A stretch of 64,000 bases of DNA, from NCBI RefSeq assembly GCF_000525875.1, contig NZ_AODF01000027.1:20339-84338 (forward strand). Direction: 5' to 3'. The position numbers were made by a program, and so were the translations under genes. Positions 33,612 to 43,218 of the stretch are shown one piece after another (the stretch's first letter is position 1; every line of letters begins with the position of its first letter). Under the pieces are notes generated by a model. That model did no database searches. It was not told the DNA's origin and saw only the letters and a list, made by a program, of their open reading frames with translations. This stretch comes from Listeria floridensis FSL S10-1187 (GTDB taxonomy: Bacteria; Bacillota; Bacilli; Lactobacillales; Listeriaceae).

Positions 33612-34413
33612 ATGCAAAGTTTCGAAGGGCGTAAGCTACACCGTCCTCGTTATTGCTTTTCGTAATCTTTTTTGCCAGGTTTTTAATCTTTTCCGTCGCA
33701 TTTTCCATCGCGATAGGAAGGCCGGCAAATTCAAACATCGACACATCGTTTTCTGCATCGCCAAGGCACATCACTTCCTCAGCAGTGATCCCGAGTTTCT
33801 GAGCAAGTGCTCGTAAAGCATGACCCTTACTCACATCCGGATGAAGAAATTCCAGATTATACGGCACACTCCGAACTATCGTATAGCGCGCCTTGAGTTC
33901 ATCTGTCAGCGCATCAATAACCTCCGTAATTTTTTCCGGCTCATCAAGTAGCATCACTTTCGGAATTTCAATCGTATCCTCTGCCTCATCAACAGTTTGA
34001 TAATAAAGCGGCGTTTCAAGCAACAGCGAATCGCGCGCCGTCAAAATCGAAATTTCTCGATGCGGAATATACATTTTGACGGCATCAAAATACGTAACAT
34101 GGGCACCAAGCGGGCTGCAAAAATCGAAAATCCGCGCTAAATCTGCCTTACCAAGCGCTGTGCTAGATACAATCTGCTCGGAATTCGTTTCAAGCGTGAT
34201 CGCCCCGTTCATCGTAATCGCCACATCGTCTGCATGGAATAAATCGAGCGCATCAAGGCTTGTCTTAATCCCAGCAAGTGGTCTCCCTGTACAAAGTACG
34301 ATTTTCATTCCGCGCTCGCGCGCTTCCCCGACTGCCTCTATGACTCCCGGCGTCACTTCATGCTGATCATTCAGCAAAGTCCCATCCAAATCAATTGCAA
34401 CAAGTTTAATCAT
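33610..34413 (-). CDS. HAD superfamily Cof-type phosphatase
   Basis: 267-residue HAD hydrolase, Cof/YbiV (IIB) subgroup. Nucleophile motif IDLDGTLLN with Asp8 and Asp10, motif II CTGRP, and the C-terminal CLGDAENDVSMF. Typical substrates are sugar phosphates or FMN; not predictable here. The ATG at 34413 with AAGGGAAAGAG upstream is preferred; an open frame extends 55 codons further into the helicase gene end but is not family-like. It follows the helicase by 40 bases. Confidence 0.88.
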   Translation of the reverse strand: MIKLVAIDLDGTLLNDQHEVTPGVIEAVGEARERGMKIVLCTGRPLAGIKTSLDALDLFHADDVAITMNGAITLETNSEQIVSSTALGKADLARIFDFCSPLGAHVTYFDAVKMYIPHREISILTARDSLLLETPLYYQTVDEAEDTIEIPKVMLLDEPEKITEVIDALTDELKARYTIVRSVPYNLEFLHPDVSKGHALRALAQKLGITAEEVMCLGDAENDVSMFEFAGLPIAMENATEKIKNLAKKITKSNNEDGVAYALRNFA

Positions 34414-34453
34414 CCATTCTCTTTCCCTTCCGACAAATCGCTTTTCCTCAAGT

Positions 34454-36775
34454 TTACGTGAACTCCCAAAAGTGCGCAAGTGCCGTTTCAAGCTCAGCGG
34501 CGCTATAAATAACTCGACGGTTCGACCAGTGTTCAGGAAATTCGCGGATATAGCGCGGCTCGTTAAAACGTTCATCAATCAGTAGCACAACACCTTGATC
34601 GGTAGCACTACGAATAACGCGACCAGCAGCTTGAAGCACTTTGTTCATCCCCGGAATCTGATAGGCATAATAAAACCCTTTTCCGCCATCTTGATCAAAA
34701 TAATCCTTTTCGAGAGCGAGTTTTCGACTTGGCTGCGGTAGCCCGACGCTGATAATTGCCGTCCCAATCAAGCGAGTTCCTTTTAAATCCACGCCTTCTG
34801 AAAAAACACCGCCAAGAATTGCAAAGCCGGCGAGCTCTGTATCTGTTTGGAAGGAATTTAAAAAGGCATCGCGCGCTTCCTCAGCCATGTCCGGTTCTTG
34901 AATTTGGACACGCACGTCTGGATAAAGCGCTAAAAACCTCGTATGCACAGCGGTCATATACGCATAAGATGGAAAGAAAAATAAGTAATTGCCGCGATGT
35001 GCCTGAATCATCTGAAAAAGTGCATCCGCAATTTCATCATAGCTTGATTCCCGTTTTTTGTAGCTCGTACCAATGTAAGCAAGCGGCAATACTGCCAAAT
35101 GCTCATCCGGAAACGGCGAGGGAAATTTAAGTTTGCTTGTATCTTCCTCGCCACCAAGTAGCGCGGCATAGTAACGAAGCGGCGAAAAGGTGGCAGAAAA
35201 CAGTATGCTCGCCGCGCCAAAATCAAGCCGATTTTGAACGAGTTTGGATGGATCGAGGCAGAGCTCAGTAACCGTTGTATCCTTCCCAGTCTGTATCAAA
35301 GTCACATAGTGTTCGTCGTAAAACTCAGCGATCTTACAATAAAGACGTGCCGCGAAGAACAACTCGAGCAGATCCGGATGGGCAGAGTGCGATAAATTTT
35401 TAGGAAGCCAGTCCGAGGCGGCTTCGGTAAACTTTTCGACCAAGGTGTTGAATTCGGATACAGATTCGGTTTGGACGAGTTCTCCATCCGCGGCCTCGCA
35501 AGCTTTACGAAATGTGATCATAGCACGATTTAAGTTATTCAGCGCCTGATGAAGCGCAGTTTCCTGCTTCGAAATTTGCCGCTTCACTGCCAGAACCTGC
35601 TGCTTTGAAAGCGTAGCTGTGTACATGCTTTTTGCGCGGTCAACCAAATTATGGGCTTCGTCAATTAGGAATGTATAGCGCTCGCTTGCCTCAACAAAAA
35701 AGCGCCGCAAATAAACGGTTGGATCAAATAAATAGTTGTAGTCACAAATGATCAAATCGCAAAACAAAGCAGCATCAAGCGATAGTTCAAACGGGCAAAC
35801 AGTATGACGCCTTGCATATTCTTCTATCACATCGCGCGATAAACAATCTTCATGTTTTAATAGGTCAAATAGCGCCAGATTGACGCGGTCAAAATAACCG
35901 TTCGCAAAGGAACAATCATCTGGATTGCAACTTCGCTCTGTTAGAAAGCAAATTTTATCTTTGGCGGTCAATGTGACACTTTTTAAACGCATCTGCTGTT
36001 TGCGCAGTTCACGCGCTGCATCCTCAGCCACTTGACGCGTCGCCGTCTTTGCGGTCAAGTAGAACAGTTTATCTGTCTTCCCTTCGCCAATTGCTTTGAT
36101 TGCTGGAAACAGTGTTGACATGGTTTTACCGATTCCTGTTGGGGCTTCAGAAAACAGTTTTTCTTCTGCGGCAATTGTGCGATAAACGGCGATTGACAAC
36201 TCGCGCTGACCTTTTCGGTATTCCGGATACGGGAACGAAAGCTGTTTGATCGTCTCATTGCGTTCTTTTTTAAACGCATGCATGAAAACGGCAAACTGTG
36301 CAAATTCGCCAAGTAGTTCTAAAAAATAGCGCTGCATTTCTTCCAGCGAAAGCTGTCTTTGGAGTCGTGTGATCACTTCTTCTGCGAGGTGATAGTATGT
36401 CAGCTGAATCGTCATTTCGCTCAAACCATGTTCAGATGCATAAAAATAGCCGTACAAAATAGCCTGCGCCCAGTGCACCTCATAACCGCCTTCTGGAAGT
36501 TCGCCGAGCGCTGTTTTCGTCGTTTTGATTTCATCAATCACTTCACCGTCTATAATCCCGTCCGCACGCCCGTGCACGCAAAAGCGAATCCCATCAAGCT
36601 CTTGTTCAAAGGCAAGTGCGACTTCGCTTTCGTAACCTTCATCTGCCTCTTTTTGTAGTTTTCGATGAATTTTTGCTCCGATAAACGCCGCATCTGAATC
36701 TCCCATTCGGCTGTCGATACTGCCCGACTTCAACACAAATTCCACTAACTTTCTGACCGAAATTCGCACTTCACC
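34454..36775 (-). CDS. PD-(D/E)XK nuclease-DinG/XPD-type helicase fusion
   Basis: 773-residue DNA repair protein. The N-terminal ~190 residues carry a RecB/Cas4-like nuclease core: AKIHRKLQ, then RADGIIDGEVIDEIKTTK with Asp72, Glu82 and Lys84 as the DExK set. The rest is a superfamily 2 XPD/DinG helicase: Walker A APTGIGKT at 211-218, DEAH at 372-375, and four Cys (276, 283, 288, 327) spaced as XPD iron-sulfur ligands. Late motifs GGVFSEGVDLKG and QAAGRVIR follow. The start at 36775 is the best ribosome-site fit among several. Such fusions occur in other Firmicutes; the exact role is unproven. Confidence 0.85.
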   Translation of the reverse strand, partial: GEVRISVRKLVEFVLKSGSIDSRMGDSDAAFIGAKIHRKLQKEADEGYESEVALAFEQELDGIRFCVHGRADGIIDGEVIDEIKTTKTALGELPEGGYEVHWAQAILYGYFYASEHGLSEMTIQLTYYHLAEEVITRLQRQLSLEEMQRYFLELLGEFAQFAVFMHAFKKERNETIKQLSFPYPEYRKGQRELSIAVYRTIAAEEKLFSEAPTGIGKTMSTLFPAIKAIGEGKTDKLFYLTAKTATRQVAEDAARELRKQQMRLKSVTLTAKDKICFLTERSCNPDDCSFANGYFDRVNLALFDLLKHEDCLSRDVIEEYARRHTVCPFELSLDAALFCDLIICDYNYLFDPTVYLRRFFVEASERYTFLIDEAHNLVDRAKSMYTATLSKQQVLAVKRQISKQETALHQALNNLNRAMITFRKACEAADGELVQTESVSEFNTLVEKFTEAASDWLPKNLSHSAHPDLLELFFAARLYCKIAEFYDEHYVTLIQTGKDTTVTELCLDPSKLVQNRLDFGAASILFSATFSPLRYYAALLGGEEDTSKLKFPSPFPDEHLAVLPLAYIGTSYKKRESSYDEIADALFQMIQAHRGNYLFFFPSYAYMTAVHTRFLALYPDVRVQIQEPDMAEEARDAFLNSFQTDTELAGFAILGGVFSEGVDLKGTRLIGTAIISVGLPQPSRKLALEKDYFDQDGGKGFYYAYQIPGMNKVLQAAGRVIRSATDQGVVLLIDERFNEPRYIREFPEHWSNRRVIYSAAELETALAHFWEFT

Positions 36776-36839
36776 CATCCGCCACACGCTCCCTGTCTTT
36801 CTCCACATTTTAACACAAGAACGTTTGTTCGTAAATAAA

Positions 36840-36893
36840 AAAGAGCCTAGGCTGCACCAGCAAAATCTGCTTTTGGCACTGCCTCAACTCTCT
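36840..36893 (-). terminator. Terminator of ung
   Basis: An imperfect inverted repeat (GAGTTGAGGCAGTGCC against GGTGCAGCCTAGGCTC on the minus strand) followed by TTTTTT. Confidence 0.6.
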
Positions 36894-37541
36894 TTACCAA
36901 TTTATTTTCGTTTCGCCAAGTTCACCTAAGGTCTGATTAATCGTACTAAATGGTTTGCTTCCAAAAAAACCACGGTTTGCCGATAACGGGCTTGGGTGAA
37001 CGCCTGTTATGATTTTGTGCTGTTTATTTGTGATCAGCGGAATTTTCTTTTTAGCATCATTTCCCCAAAATACAAAGATGATCGGCTTTTCACGCTCGTT
37101 TAGAGCTTGTATTAAATTATCTGTAAAAAATTCCCAGCCTTTTTTGCGATGTGAACCTGCTTTCATTGTCCCATCAACGGTTAAGACTGTGTTTAGCAGT
37201 AACACGCCTTGTTCTGCCCAGTCTGTTAAATTGCGCTTGGTACGCTTGATTCCGAGATCGCTTTCAAGTTCTTTAAACATATTGCGTAGCGAAGGCGGAA
37301 ATTTGGCAGCCGAATCTTCTACTGAAAAGCTGAGTCCATGAGCTTGATGCTCCCCGTGATAAGGGTCCTGCCCAAGCAAAACAACTTTTACTTCGTCATA
37401 AGGTGTAATTTCTAATGCTTTATAGATATTTTCTTTAGCAGGATACACAACGCTACTTTGATAGGCTTGTGTGATAAATTGTTCCAATTCTTTAAAATAG
37501 GGTTTTCGTTTTTCTGCGGTCATGATTTCTTGCCAGTTCAC
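36894..37541 (-). CDS. ung: Uracil-DNA glycosylase
   Basis: Family 1 UDG of 215 residues that removes uracil from DNA to begin base excision repair. Water-activating motif GQDPYHG with Asp59, FPPSLRNMFKE, LLLNTVLTV, and HPSPLSANRGFFG with the DNA-intercalating leucine loop. GTG start at 37541 after AAAGGGG. A second ung elsewhere in the genome is possible. Confidence 0.94.
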   Translation of the reverse strand: MNWQEIMTAEKRKPYFKELEQFITQAYQSSVVYPAKENIYKALEITPYDEVKVVLLGQDPYHGEHQAHGLSFSVEDSAAKFPPSLRNMFKELESDLGIKRTKRNLTDWAEQGVLLLNTVLTVDGTMKAGSHRKKGWEFFTDNLIQALNEREKPIIFVFWGNDAKKKIPLITNKQHKIITGVHPSPLSANRGFFGSKPFSTINQTLGELGETKINW

Positions 37542-37720
37542 TTTACGGTCAGCCCCTTTCCGATTTCAAGTATATCGAATCTGGATGCTATTCGCCAAGG
37601 GGAACCTCCAGAATTCATTATCTTGTCATTTTTTCGCTACTAAAGTGATACATTGTTACATTCATTTCGATATCGTTTATTTTATTCTTGAGAATGTGAC
37701 AAACACAAGGAGGAATTACT

Positions 37721-38230
37721 ATGCAATCACTGAACTGGCATCGGCTTATCCAGATTTTAGTTATCTTTTTATTCGGCGTTTTCGCCACTTTCGTTTTTAT
37801 GGGGAATTTAATGGATTTTAATTCAAATTTTGAATTCGTCCGTCATGTGTTATCAATGGATACGACATTTAAAGGTAACGACTTAATGTGGCGTGCAATT
37901 GATAATCATACTATTTGGCTGATCGCTTATTGGGGCATTATCATCGCAGAAGGTCTCGTTGCATTTCTTGGCTGGTATACTTCTATTCAAATGCTCCGGG
38001 CATACCGTCAGCCCTCTCATGTATTCAACAAGCAAAAATGGTCTGGCTATCTGATGTTTATCCTGATTTTTCTTATTTGGTACGTTGGATTTGTTGTCAT
38101 CGGATCGGAATGGTTTGCGATGTGGCAATCGCAGGAATGGAACGGTAAAGAAACGGCAATGGGCATTACGCAAGTCGCTCTCGGCATGCTGATCGTCTTC
38201 ATGATGCCAGAAAAAAGCCAAGCAAAATGA
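37721..38230 (+). CDS. DUF2165 family small integral membrane protein
   Basis: 169-residue membrane protein with four predicted membrane segments (about 10-32, 66-88, 107-127, 145-162). The Trp-rich loops and layout match the DUF2165 family, for which no function is known. Start at 37721 follows AAGGAGG. Upstream sequence has a TTGACA-less AT-rich promoter region; downstream it ends in a strong bidirectional terminator shared with the PrfA-like gene. Confidence 0.75.
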   Translation: MQSLNWHRLIQILVIFLFGVFATFVFMGNLMDFNSNFEFVRHVLSMDTTFKGNDLMWRAIDNHTIWLIAYWGIIIAEGLVAFLGWYTSIQMLRAYRQPSHVFNKQKWSGYLMFILIFLIWYVGFVVIGSEWFAMWQSQEWNGKETAMGITQVALGMLIVFMMPEKSQAK

Positions 38231-38233
38231 CAA

Positions 38234-38279
38234 AGAACAGCCCAGACTTATTTAAACTAAGTCTGGGCTGTTCTCTTTT
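38234..38279. terminator. Bidirectional terminator between the DUF2165 gene and the PrfA-like gene
   Basis: 17-bp perfect arms AGAACAGCCCAGACTTA / TAAGTCTGGGCTGTTCT with a seven-base loop and following CTTTT. Confidence 0.85.
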
Positions 38280-38979
38280 ACAAAACTTGTTTTTGCACTC
38301 CCGCACTGATTTTTAAAAATTCGGCTCGCTGTTGCAACTTATCAAAATCCGTGATCGTCACCCGGCGTGATTCAACTTTCATAATGCCTTGGGCTTTTAA
38401 TATCTTATATTCTTTCGCAACTTGATAGACTTTCGTTTTGCAAAGCGATGCGATCAGCTCTTGGGTAAGGAAGCTCGGCAAGTGAAATTGTTTGCCGTCT
38501 TCATTCAGCCTAATACTTGGGTCAAAAAGCTGAGCATTTGCGTAATTCGCTCGCTGACATCAAGGCTGTGGAGATGTGTCAAGAAAACCAAGTAATTATG
38601 GAATCGAAATTGAATATCAACAAGACGTGCAAAAAATTCAGGTTGAACATAAAAATGATCAATTAAAAAATCTTTTTCAATCCCAAGCAAAGCAACATCG
38701 GTAAGCGCTCGAAACTTGGCAACGCTACCTTCGCAATAGCAAAACCCTTGCATGTTTCCAAAAAGTGATAAAATCTGTTTATTTTCCACAAATTCAAGTG
38801 CTACAACGCCATCTCTCACAACATAGAAAAAGTTATCTTTATTTGGTATTATTTCTTGTTTTTCAATGATGGCTTCCATCGAGTGCTCCTGAAACAACTC
38901 ATTATGTCCCGTCACAAATTCCAATATATCTTCCATCGTTTTTTTTGTCTCTGTCTCTGCTCGCCATGATGTTTTCCAT
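38278..38979 (-). CDS. PrfA-like Crp/Fnr family regulator A (two frameshifts)
   Basis: Corrected length 233 residues, close to PrfA (237). N-terminal cyclic-nucleotide-binding-like beta barrel (FFYVVRDGVVALEF), a long dimer helix (VDIQFRFHNYLVFLTHLHSL) and a C-terminal winged helix (HLPSFLTQELIASLCKTKVYQVAKEYK). The ATG at 38979 has GGAGAAGGAG upstream, but the frame then breaks at T8 (38939-38946); seven would join DKKT to MEDILEFV. A second break at A5 (38524-38528) is one short; six gives MLSFFDPSIRLNEDGKQ. The two cancel. Divergent from a paralogue at 39240. Ligand and targets unknown. Confidence 0.82.
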
Positions 38980-39239
38980 ATGATCTCCTTCTCCTTTTTT
39001 GGTTATCTTCCACCTTTTATTATAAAACTTCTAACAAGGAATATTTTGACTTCGGGCTAGTTCCTTTAGCTTCTTTTTGACAATTTAGACAAAATTATTA
39101 GTCTGATTATCAAATTTCTTTTTGTATTAGGAAATAAATGTCAACAATTTGTCAATTTTTCCCGTTTTTTTTATTATCACCAATGGATAAAATTTTTTTC
39201 TTGAGCTACAATAGTTTAATAGCAGGAGGGGGATTTTCT

Positions 39240-39944
39240 ATGAAAAATAGGCATATCCATGACGAAAAGCAAATGATGGCTGATATCATGCTTTACTTAG
39301 CAGGCAATCAAAAACTTTTCAGAACTCACATCAAAGAACGCAAAGTTAGGCGTAATGAAGTCTTTCATACAGACTCTGATTATTTTTACATTGTGAAAAA
39401 GGGAGCATTCGTATCCGAACTATCTTCTGATAAAGGAAACACACATTCTTTAATGCTTTACAGTGAGATGCAGATTTTTGGTCGCAGCGATTCTCAAAGC
39501 AGTATCGCTGTTTCAAGAGCACTTACCGAAAGTATTCTTTATCAAATCGATCGCGACTTCATGATTGATCATCTTTATGTACAACCCGATCTGTTCCGTT
39601 CCGTTACAAACGTCTTTTTTCACTTAACGGAGGATTTCGTCCGAATGATGGCTCTTTCCAACATGAAACCGCAAGATAAAATCATCTGTACACTATACTT
39701 GCTAATCAAGCGAATCGGTCTCGATCGGGAAGGCAACTCTTTCCAGTTACCAAGCTACATCACACAATCACTTGTTTCCACTTTTTGCCGCACAAAAAAA
39801 TTTACCGTTACAAAAGAATATCAGCGGCTGATTTCAGAAGGTTATCTCGAAATAAACGGCCGCGAAGTGATCGTGCTCGACTTTCAGCGGATTGAGGATT
39901 ATTTAATCCCGTTTAGCCCAAAACAAGTACCTGTTTTTTTGTAA
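39240..39944 (+). CDS. PrfA-like Crp/Fnr family regulator B
   Basis: 234-residue intact paralogue of regulator A. Beta-barrel sensor with YFYIVKKGAFVSEL, the shared DRDFMIDHLYVQPDLF segment before the dimer helix, and a winged helix with FQLPSYITQSLVSTFCRTKKFTVTKEYQ. The Crp glycine-rich cAMP pocket residues are not obvious, as in PrfA, which binds glutathione. ATG at 39240 follows GGAGGGGG; earlier in-frame ATGs lack a site. The 260-base gap to regulator A is AT-rich and contains TTGACAAATTGTTGACA on the minus strand, two TTGACA units that may be -35 boxes or an operator. Confidence 0.82.
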   Translation: MKNRHIHDEKQMMADIMLYLAGNQKLFRTHIKERKVRRNEVFHTDSDYFYIVKKGAFVSELSSDKGNTHSLMLYSEMQIFGRSDSQSSIAVSRALTESILYQIDRDFMIDHLYVQPDLFRSVTNVFFHLTEDFVRMMALSNMKPQDKIICTLYLLIKRIGLDREGNSFQLPSYITQSLVSTFCRTKKFTVTKEYQRLISEGYLEINGREVIVLDFQRIEDYLIPFSPKQVPVFL

Positions 39945-39970
39945 AAGCATCTTTCATAGGTGCTTTTTTT
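39943..39970 (+). terminator. Terminator of PrfA-like regulator B
   Basis: AAGCATC / GGTGCTT (7 bp with one G-U pair), seven-base loop, then seven T. Confidence 0.65.
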
Positions 39971-40126
39971 GCGTCTAGAAAAATCTAACAAATTAATTTT
40001 TTTACATTCTGTTAGGTTTTAAAAGTGCATTTGGTCAGTTTTTGTCAAAATCAATTCAAAGCATTGACATTATGCTCGGTTACTGGAATAATGGAAGTAT
40101 TTAAAAATTCAAAAGGAGTGTTTGCT

Positions 40127-41638
40127 TTGGCATTTTATTTTAACGAACCGTCTCGTACTTTTAGTGAGTTTCTTCTCGTTCCTGGTTACTCTTCCGCGGA
40201 GTGTATCCCACAGAAGGTGAATTTGAAAACACCGATTGTTAAGTTCAAAAAGGGTGAAGAACCAGAACTGTCGATGAATATCCCACTCGTATCGGCAATC
40301 ATGCAAGCCGTTTCCGATGATCAAATGGGGATTGCTCTTGCTAAAGAAGGCGGCGTTTCGTTCATTTATGGATCGCAATCAATCGAAAACGAAGCAAAAA
40401 TGGTTTCACGCGTCAAAAATCACAAAGCTGGTTTTGTCGTAAGTGATTCTAACATTCGTCCGGATCAAACTTTGCAAGATGTTTTAGATTTAAAAGAAAA
40501 AACTGGACACTCAACAATGGCTGTAACAGAAGACGGCAGCCCACATGGCAAATTACTCGGCGTCGTTACAAGCCGTGATTATCGCGTAACGCGTATGACC
40601 CCTGATGAGCCTGTACACAGCTTCATGACTCCATTTGAAAAACTGATTACTGCACAAGCAACAACTACGTTAAAAGAAGCAAACAATATCATTTGGGATA
40701 ACAAACTCAACACATTACCGCTTGTTGACGATAAAGGTCATCTTGCTTATTTCGTTTTCCGCAAGGATTATGATTCTAATAAAGAAAACAAACTTGAACT
40801 TTTAGATAAAAATAAGAGCTATGTCGTTGGTGCCGGAATCAACACACGCGACTATGCTGAACGCGTTCCAGCTCTCGTTGAAGCAGGCGCTGATATTCTT
40901 TGTATCGATTCATCGGAAGGTTTCACCGAGTGGCAAAAAATTACGCTAGACTGGATTCGCGCTGAATATGGCGACAGCGTCAAAGTCGGTGCCGGAAACG
41001 TAGTTGATCGTGAAGGTTTCCGCTTCCTGGCTGAGGCTGGGGCTGACTTCATCAAAGTCGGTGTCGGTGGTGGCTCCATTTGTATCACGCGCGAACAAAA
41101 AGGTATTGGTCGCGGTCAAGCGACAGCTGTGATTGATGTAGCAAAAGCCCGTGATGAATACTTTGAAGAAACTGGGATTTATATTCCGATTTGCTCTGAC
41201 GGAGGAATCGTATACGACTACCATATGACACTTGCCCTTGCAATGGGGGCTGATTTCATCATGCTTGGTCGTTACTTCTCACGGTTTGACGAAAGTCCAA
41301 CAAACAAAGTGAATTTAAACGGCACGTATATGAAAGAATATTGGGGCGAAGGAGCGAACCGCGCACGCAACTGGCAACGTTACGACATGGGCGGCGACAA
41401 GAAGCTTTCCTTTGAAGAAGGCGTTGATTCGTACGTTCCCTACGCTGGTTCTCTAAAAGACAATGTTGCGATCAGCTTAAACAAAGTACGTTCGACGATG
41501 TGTAACTGCGGCGCGTTGACTATTCCAGAATTGCAACAAAAAGCTAAAATCACACTTGTTTCTGCAACTTCGATCGTCGAAGGCGGAGCGCATGATGTTG
41601 TTGTAAAAGATGCATCAAATAATATTCTCAATCAATAA
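40127..41638 (+). CDS. IMP dehydrogenase-like protein with CBS domains
   Basis: 503-residue (beta/alpha)8 protein of the IMPDH/GMP reductase family with an inserted CBS pair (about 100-225, [12 protein letters not shown] ... LNTLPLVDD). The catalytic loop reads [19 protein letters not shown]: the Cys is kept but the PGS of typical IMPDH (GIGPGSICTTR) is GGS and the next segment is unusual. CSDGGI for the phosphate site and an Arg-Tyr pair (NWQRYDMGG) in the flap region are present, favouring IMPDH over GMP reductase. TTG start at 40127 after AAAGGAG. Position next to an EAL gene and a 5'-nucleotidase matches Listeria. It is a paralogue, not the main guaB, by inference. Confidence 0.8.
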   Translation: MAFYFNEPSRTFSEFLLVPGYSSAECIPQKVNLKTPIVKFKKGEEPELSMNIPLVSAIMQAVSDDQMGIALAKEGGVSFIYGSQSIENEAKMVSRVKNHKAGFVVSDSNIRPDQTLQDVLDLKEKTGHSTMAVTEDGSPHGKLLGVVTSRDYRVTRMTPDEPVHSFMTPFEKLITAQATTTLKEANNIIWDNKLNTLPLVDDKGHLAYFVFRKDYDSNKENKLELLDKNKSYVVGAGINTRDYAERVPALVEAGADILCIDSSEGFTEWQKITLDWIRAEYGDSVKVGAGNVVDREGFRFLAEAGADFIKVGVGGGSICITREQKGIGRGQATAVIDVAKARDEYFEETGIYIPICSDGGIVYDYHMTLALAMGADFIMLGRYFSRFDESPTNKVNLNGTYMKEYWGEGANRARNWQRYDMGGDKKLSFEEGVDSYVPYAGSLKDNVAISLNKVRSTMCNCGALTIPELQQKAKITLVSATSIVEGGAHDVVVKDASNNILNQ

Positions 41639-41654
41639 TCTTTCTGTCGCAACG

Positions 41655-41685
41655 AAAAAAAGGACGCCCGTGGGCGTCCTTTTTT
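41655..41685. terminator. Bidirectional terminator between the IMPDH-like and GNAT genes
   Basis: Hairpin AAAAAAAGGACGCCC / GGGCGTCCTTTTTT with a three-base loop. Confidence 0.88.
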
Positions 41686-41692
41686 CATTGCG

Positions 41693-42217
41693 CTAGTTCA
41701 AATCCGAGCGAAGCATTCCAAACACGAAACTGTCCGTCCACTCACCCTTACTCCAAAAATCCTGAATAAAATGAGCTTCTTTACGCATGCCTACTCGACG
41801 ACATAATTTTTCTGAAGCCGCATTGCGCGCATCCAGATTTGCTTGAACACGATGTACATCAAGCTCATTAAAAGCATACTCTAAAACAGCCCTTACTGCT
41901 TCTGTCGCAAGACCTCTGCCGCCATAGTTTGGACTAAATACGTAGCCAATTTCAAGCGTATCTCGCATTTCCGTATACCAAATGGCCATGCTTCCAATCA
42001 CTTTTCCGTTGTAATCTACAGCGATTGAGTACCCAGATTCTTTTGTTAAAGAAGCCTTTTCCAATTTATTTTGAAATTTGTTTCGCGCTTCTCCTTCTGT
42101 CCAAGGCTCCTCAAGTAAAAACTTGCAAACCTTTGGATTCGTATAAATTTGCCTAGTATCTTCAAAATCCTTATCCTCAAATGGGCGCAGCACAAGCCTT
42201 TCTGTTTGAATTTCCAT
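41693..42217 (-). CDS. GNAT family N-acetyltransferase, RimJ/RimL type
   Basis: 174-residue acetyltransferase beginning METQ-like (MEIQTERLVLRPFEDKDF), with acetyl-CoA-binding NYGGRGLATEAVRAV and the C-terminal NAASEKLCRRVGMRKE typical of ribosomal-protein or aminoglycoside type acetyltransferases. Substrate unknown. Start at 42217 after GGAGGAAG. Separate unit from the EAL gene upstream, which has its own terminator. Confidence 0.87.
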   Translation of the reverse strand: MEIQTERLVLRPFEDKDFEDTRQIYTNPKVCKFLLEEPWTEGEARNKFQNKLEKASLTKESGYSIAVDYNGKVIGSMAIWYTEMRDTLEIGYVFSPNYGGRGLATEAVRAVLEYAFNELDVHRVQANLDARNAASEKLCRRVGMRKEAHFIQDFWSKGEWTDSFVFGMLRSDLN

Positions 42218-42230
42218 CCTCTTCCTCCTT

Positions 42231-42268
42231 TTAAAAACAGGGCGGCCCCTCCGGTCCGCCCTGTTTTT
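42231..42268 (-). terminator. Terminator of the EAL gene
   Basis: Arms AAAAACAGGGCGG / CCGCCCTGTTTTT with a ten-base loop overlapping the EAL stop codon. Confidence 0.85.
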
Positions 42269-43030
42269 AAGAACTTAAATAATCAAGCTGATATTCTTCC
42301 ACATATTTTGCAATCGGTTTTGGTTTTCCAAAGTAATACCCTTGAAAATAATCGACGCCCATTTTTGAAAGCGAATCTGCTGCGTGTTTTTCTTCTATGC
42401 CTTCCACAACAAGGACACAATCCAGTTCATGGCATAGTTTAATTAGCGTTTCCATAATCAATCGTTCACGCGGACCGCTTTCAAGCATCGTAATGAAGCT
42501 TGGATCCGTCTTAATGCAATCAACTGGAAAGACACGCAAATACGTGAGCGAGCTGTACCCTGTTCCAAAATCATCAAGCGAAATTTTAACGCCAAGCGAC
42601 TTTAATTTCCGTAAGTTTTCTCCTGCGGTTTCTAGTTCCGTAATTTCATTTCTTTCAACGATTTCAATATCAAGCGCCTCCGGAAATTTCGTTTTATGTT
42701 TGATTTCATCATACAGCTGATCCATATAATGTTTACTCGCAATAAAATGAGATGGAATGTTAATCGAAATCGTATATCTGCCGCTAAATGCGTTAATTTT
42801 TTTGAGTACATCTTCAAGCACAAATTTCTGCATGTCAAAAACTGCATCAAGTTGAACAACTTCATTGAAAAAATCTACCGGTGCGAGGACTTTTTTTCTT
42901 TGTCTCAAGCCTCACCAGCGCTTCAAATCCTGTTAGATTACCGCTTCCTGCTTCTACTTTCGGTTGATAAAATACGCGGTAGTTGCGATCTGAAATCGCT
43001 TTTTTTTACTTCACCTGCGGAAATGTGCAT
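42267..43030 (-). CDS. EAL-domain c-di-GMP phosphodiesterase (two frameshifts)
   Basis: Corrected length 253 residues, a stand-alone EAL domain without GGDEF or sensor. The motif GFEALVRL is present, as are DDFGTGYSSL, KTDPSF (normally KIDxSF), VVEGIEEKHAADSL and QGYYFGKP. The usual Gln after the EGxE stretch is His here, so activity should be tested rather than assumed. Two overlong runs break it: T8 at 43000-43007 (seven gives VKKAISDRNY) and T7 at 42891-42897 (six gives TKKKVLAPVD). ATG at 43030 after AAAGGAAG. In Listeria one of several EAL-only phosphodiesterases lies at this place next to a 5'-nucleotidase gene. Confidence 0.85.
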
Positions 43031-43179
43031 CGTATCTTCCTTTCTTTTTTTCTATCTTCCTACTTCTATTTTACTGTATAAATCAATTTTATAAAACACC
43101 TAACAAAAATTTCATTATTTCTCTACTTGTTCTCAGTTGTTCCAAAATCTGCCATTTGTTACAATAAAGCTGAGTGTTT

Positions 43180-43196
43180 TTGTAAAGCGCTTACAA
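43180..43196 (+). promoter_or_regulatory. Palindromic operator-like site before the 5'-nucleotidase gene
   Basis: TTGTAA-AGCGC-TTACAA: two 6-base arms around a five-base centre, 23 bases before the ATG. It resembles a CcpA cre site but has one extra base in the centre. A similar GTAAGCG-type site precedes the transaldolase-like gene. Confidence 0.35.
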
Positions 43197-43218
43197 TAAT
43201 GTAAATAAGGGAGAGAGT

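Noticed and set aside
38980..39239. PrfA box (TTAACANNTGTTAA) between the two PrfA-like genes
   Set aside because: Only tandem TTGACA units are present; no palindrome of the PrfA-box type was found here or upstream of the LRR or 5'-nucleotidase genes.
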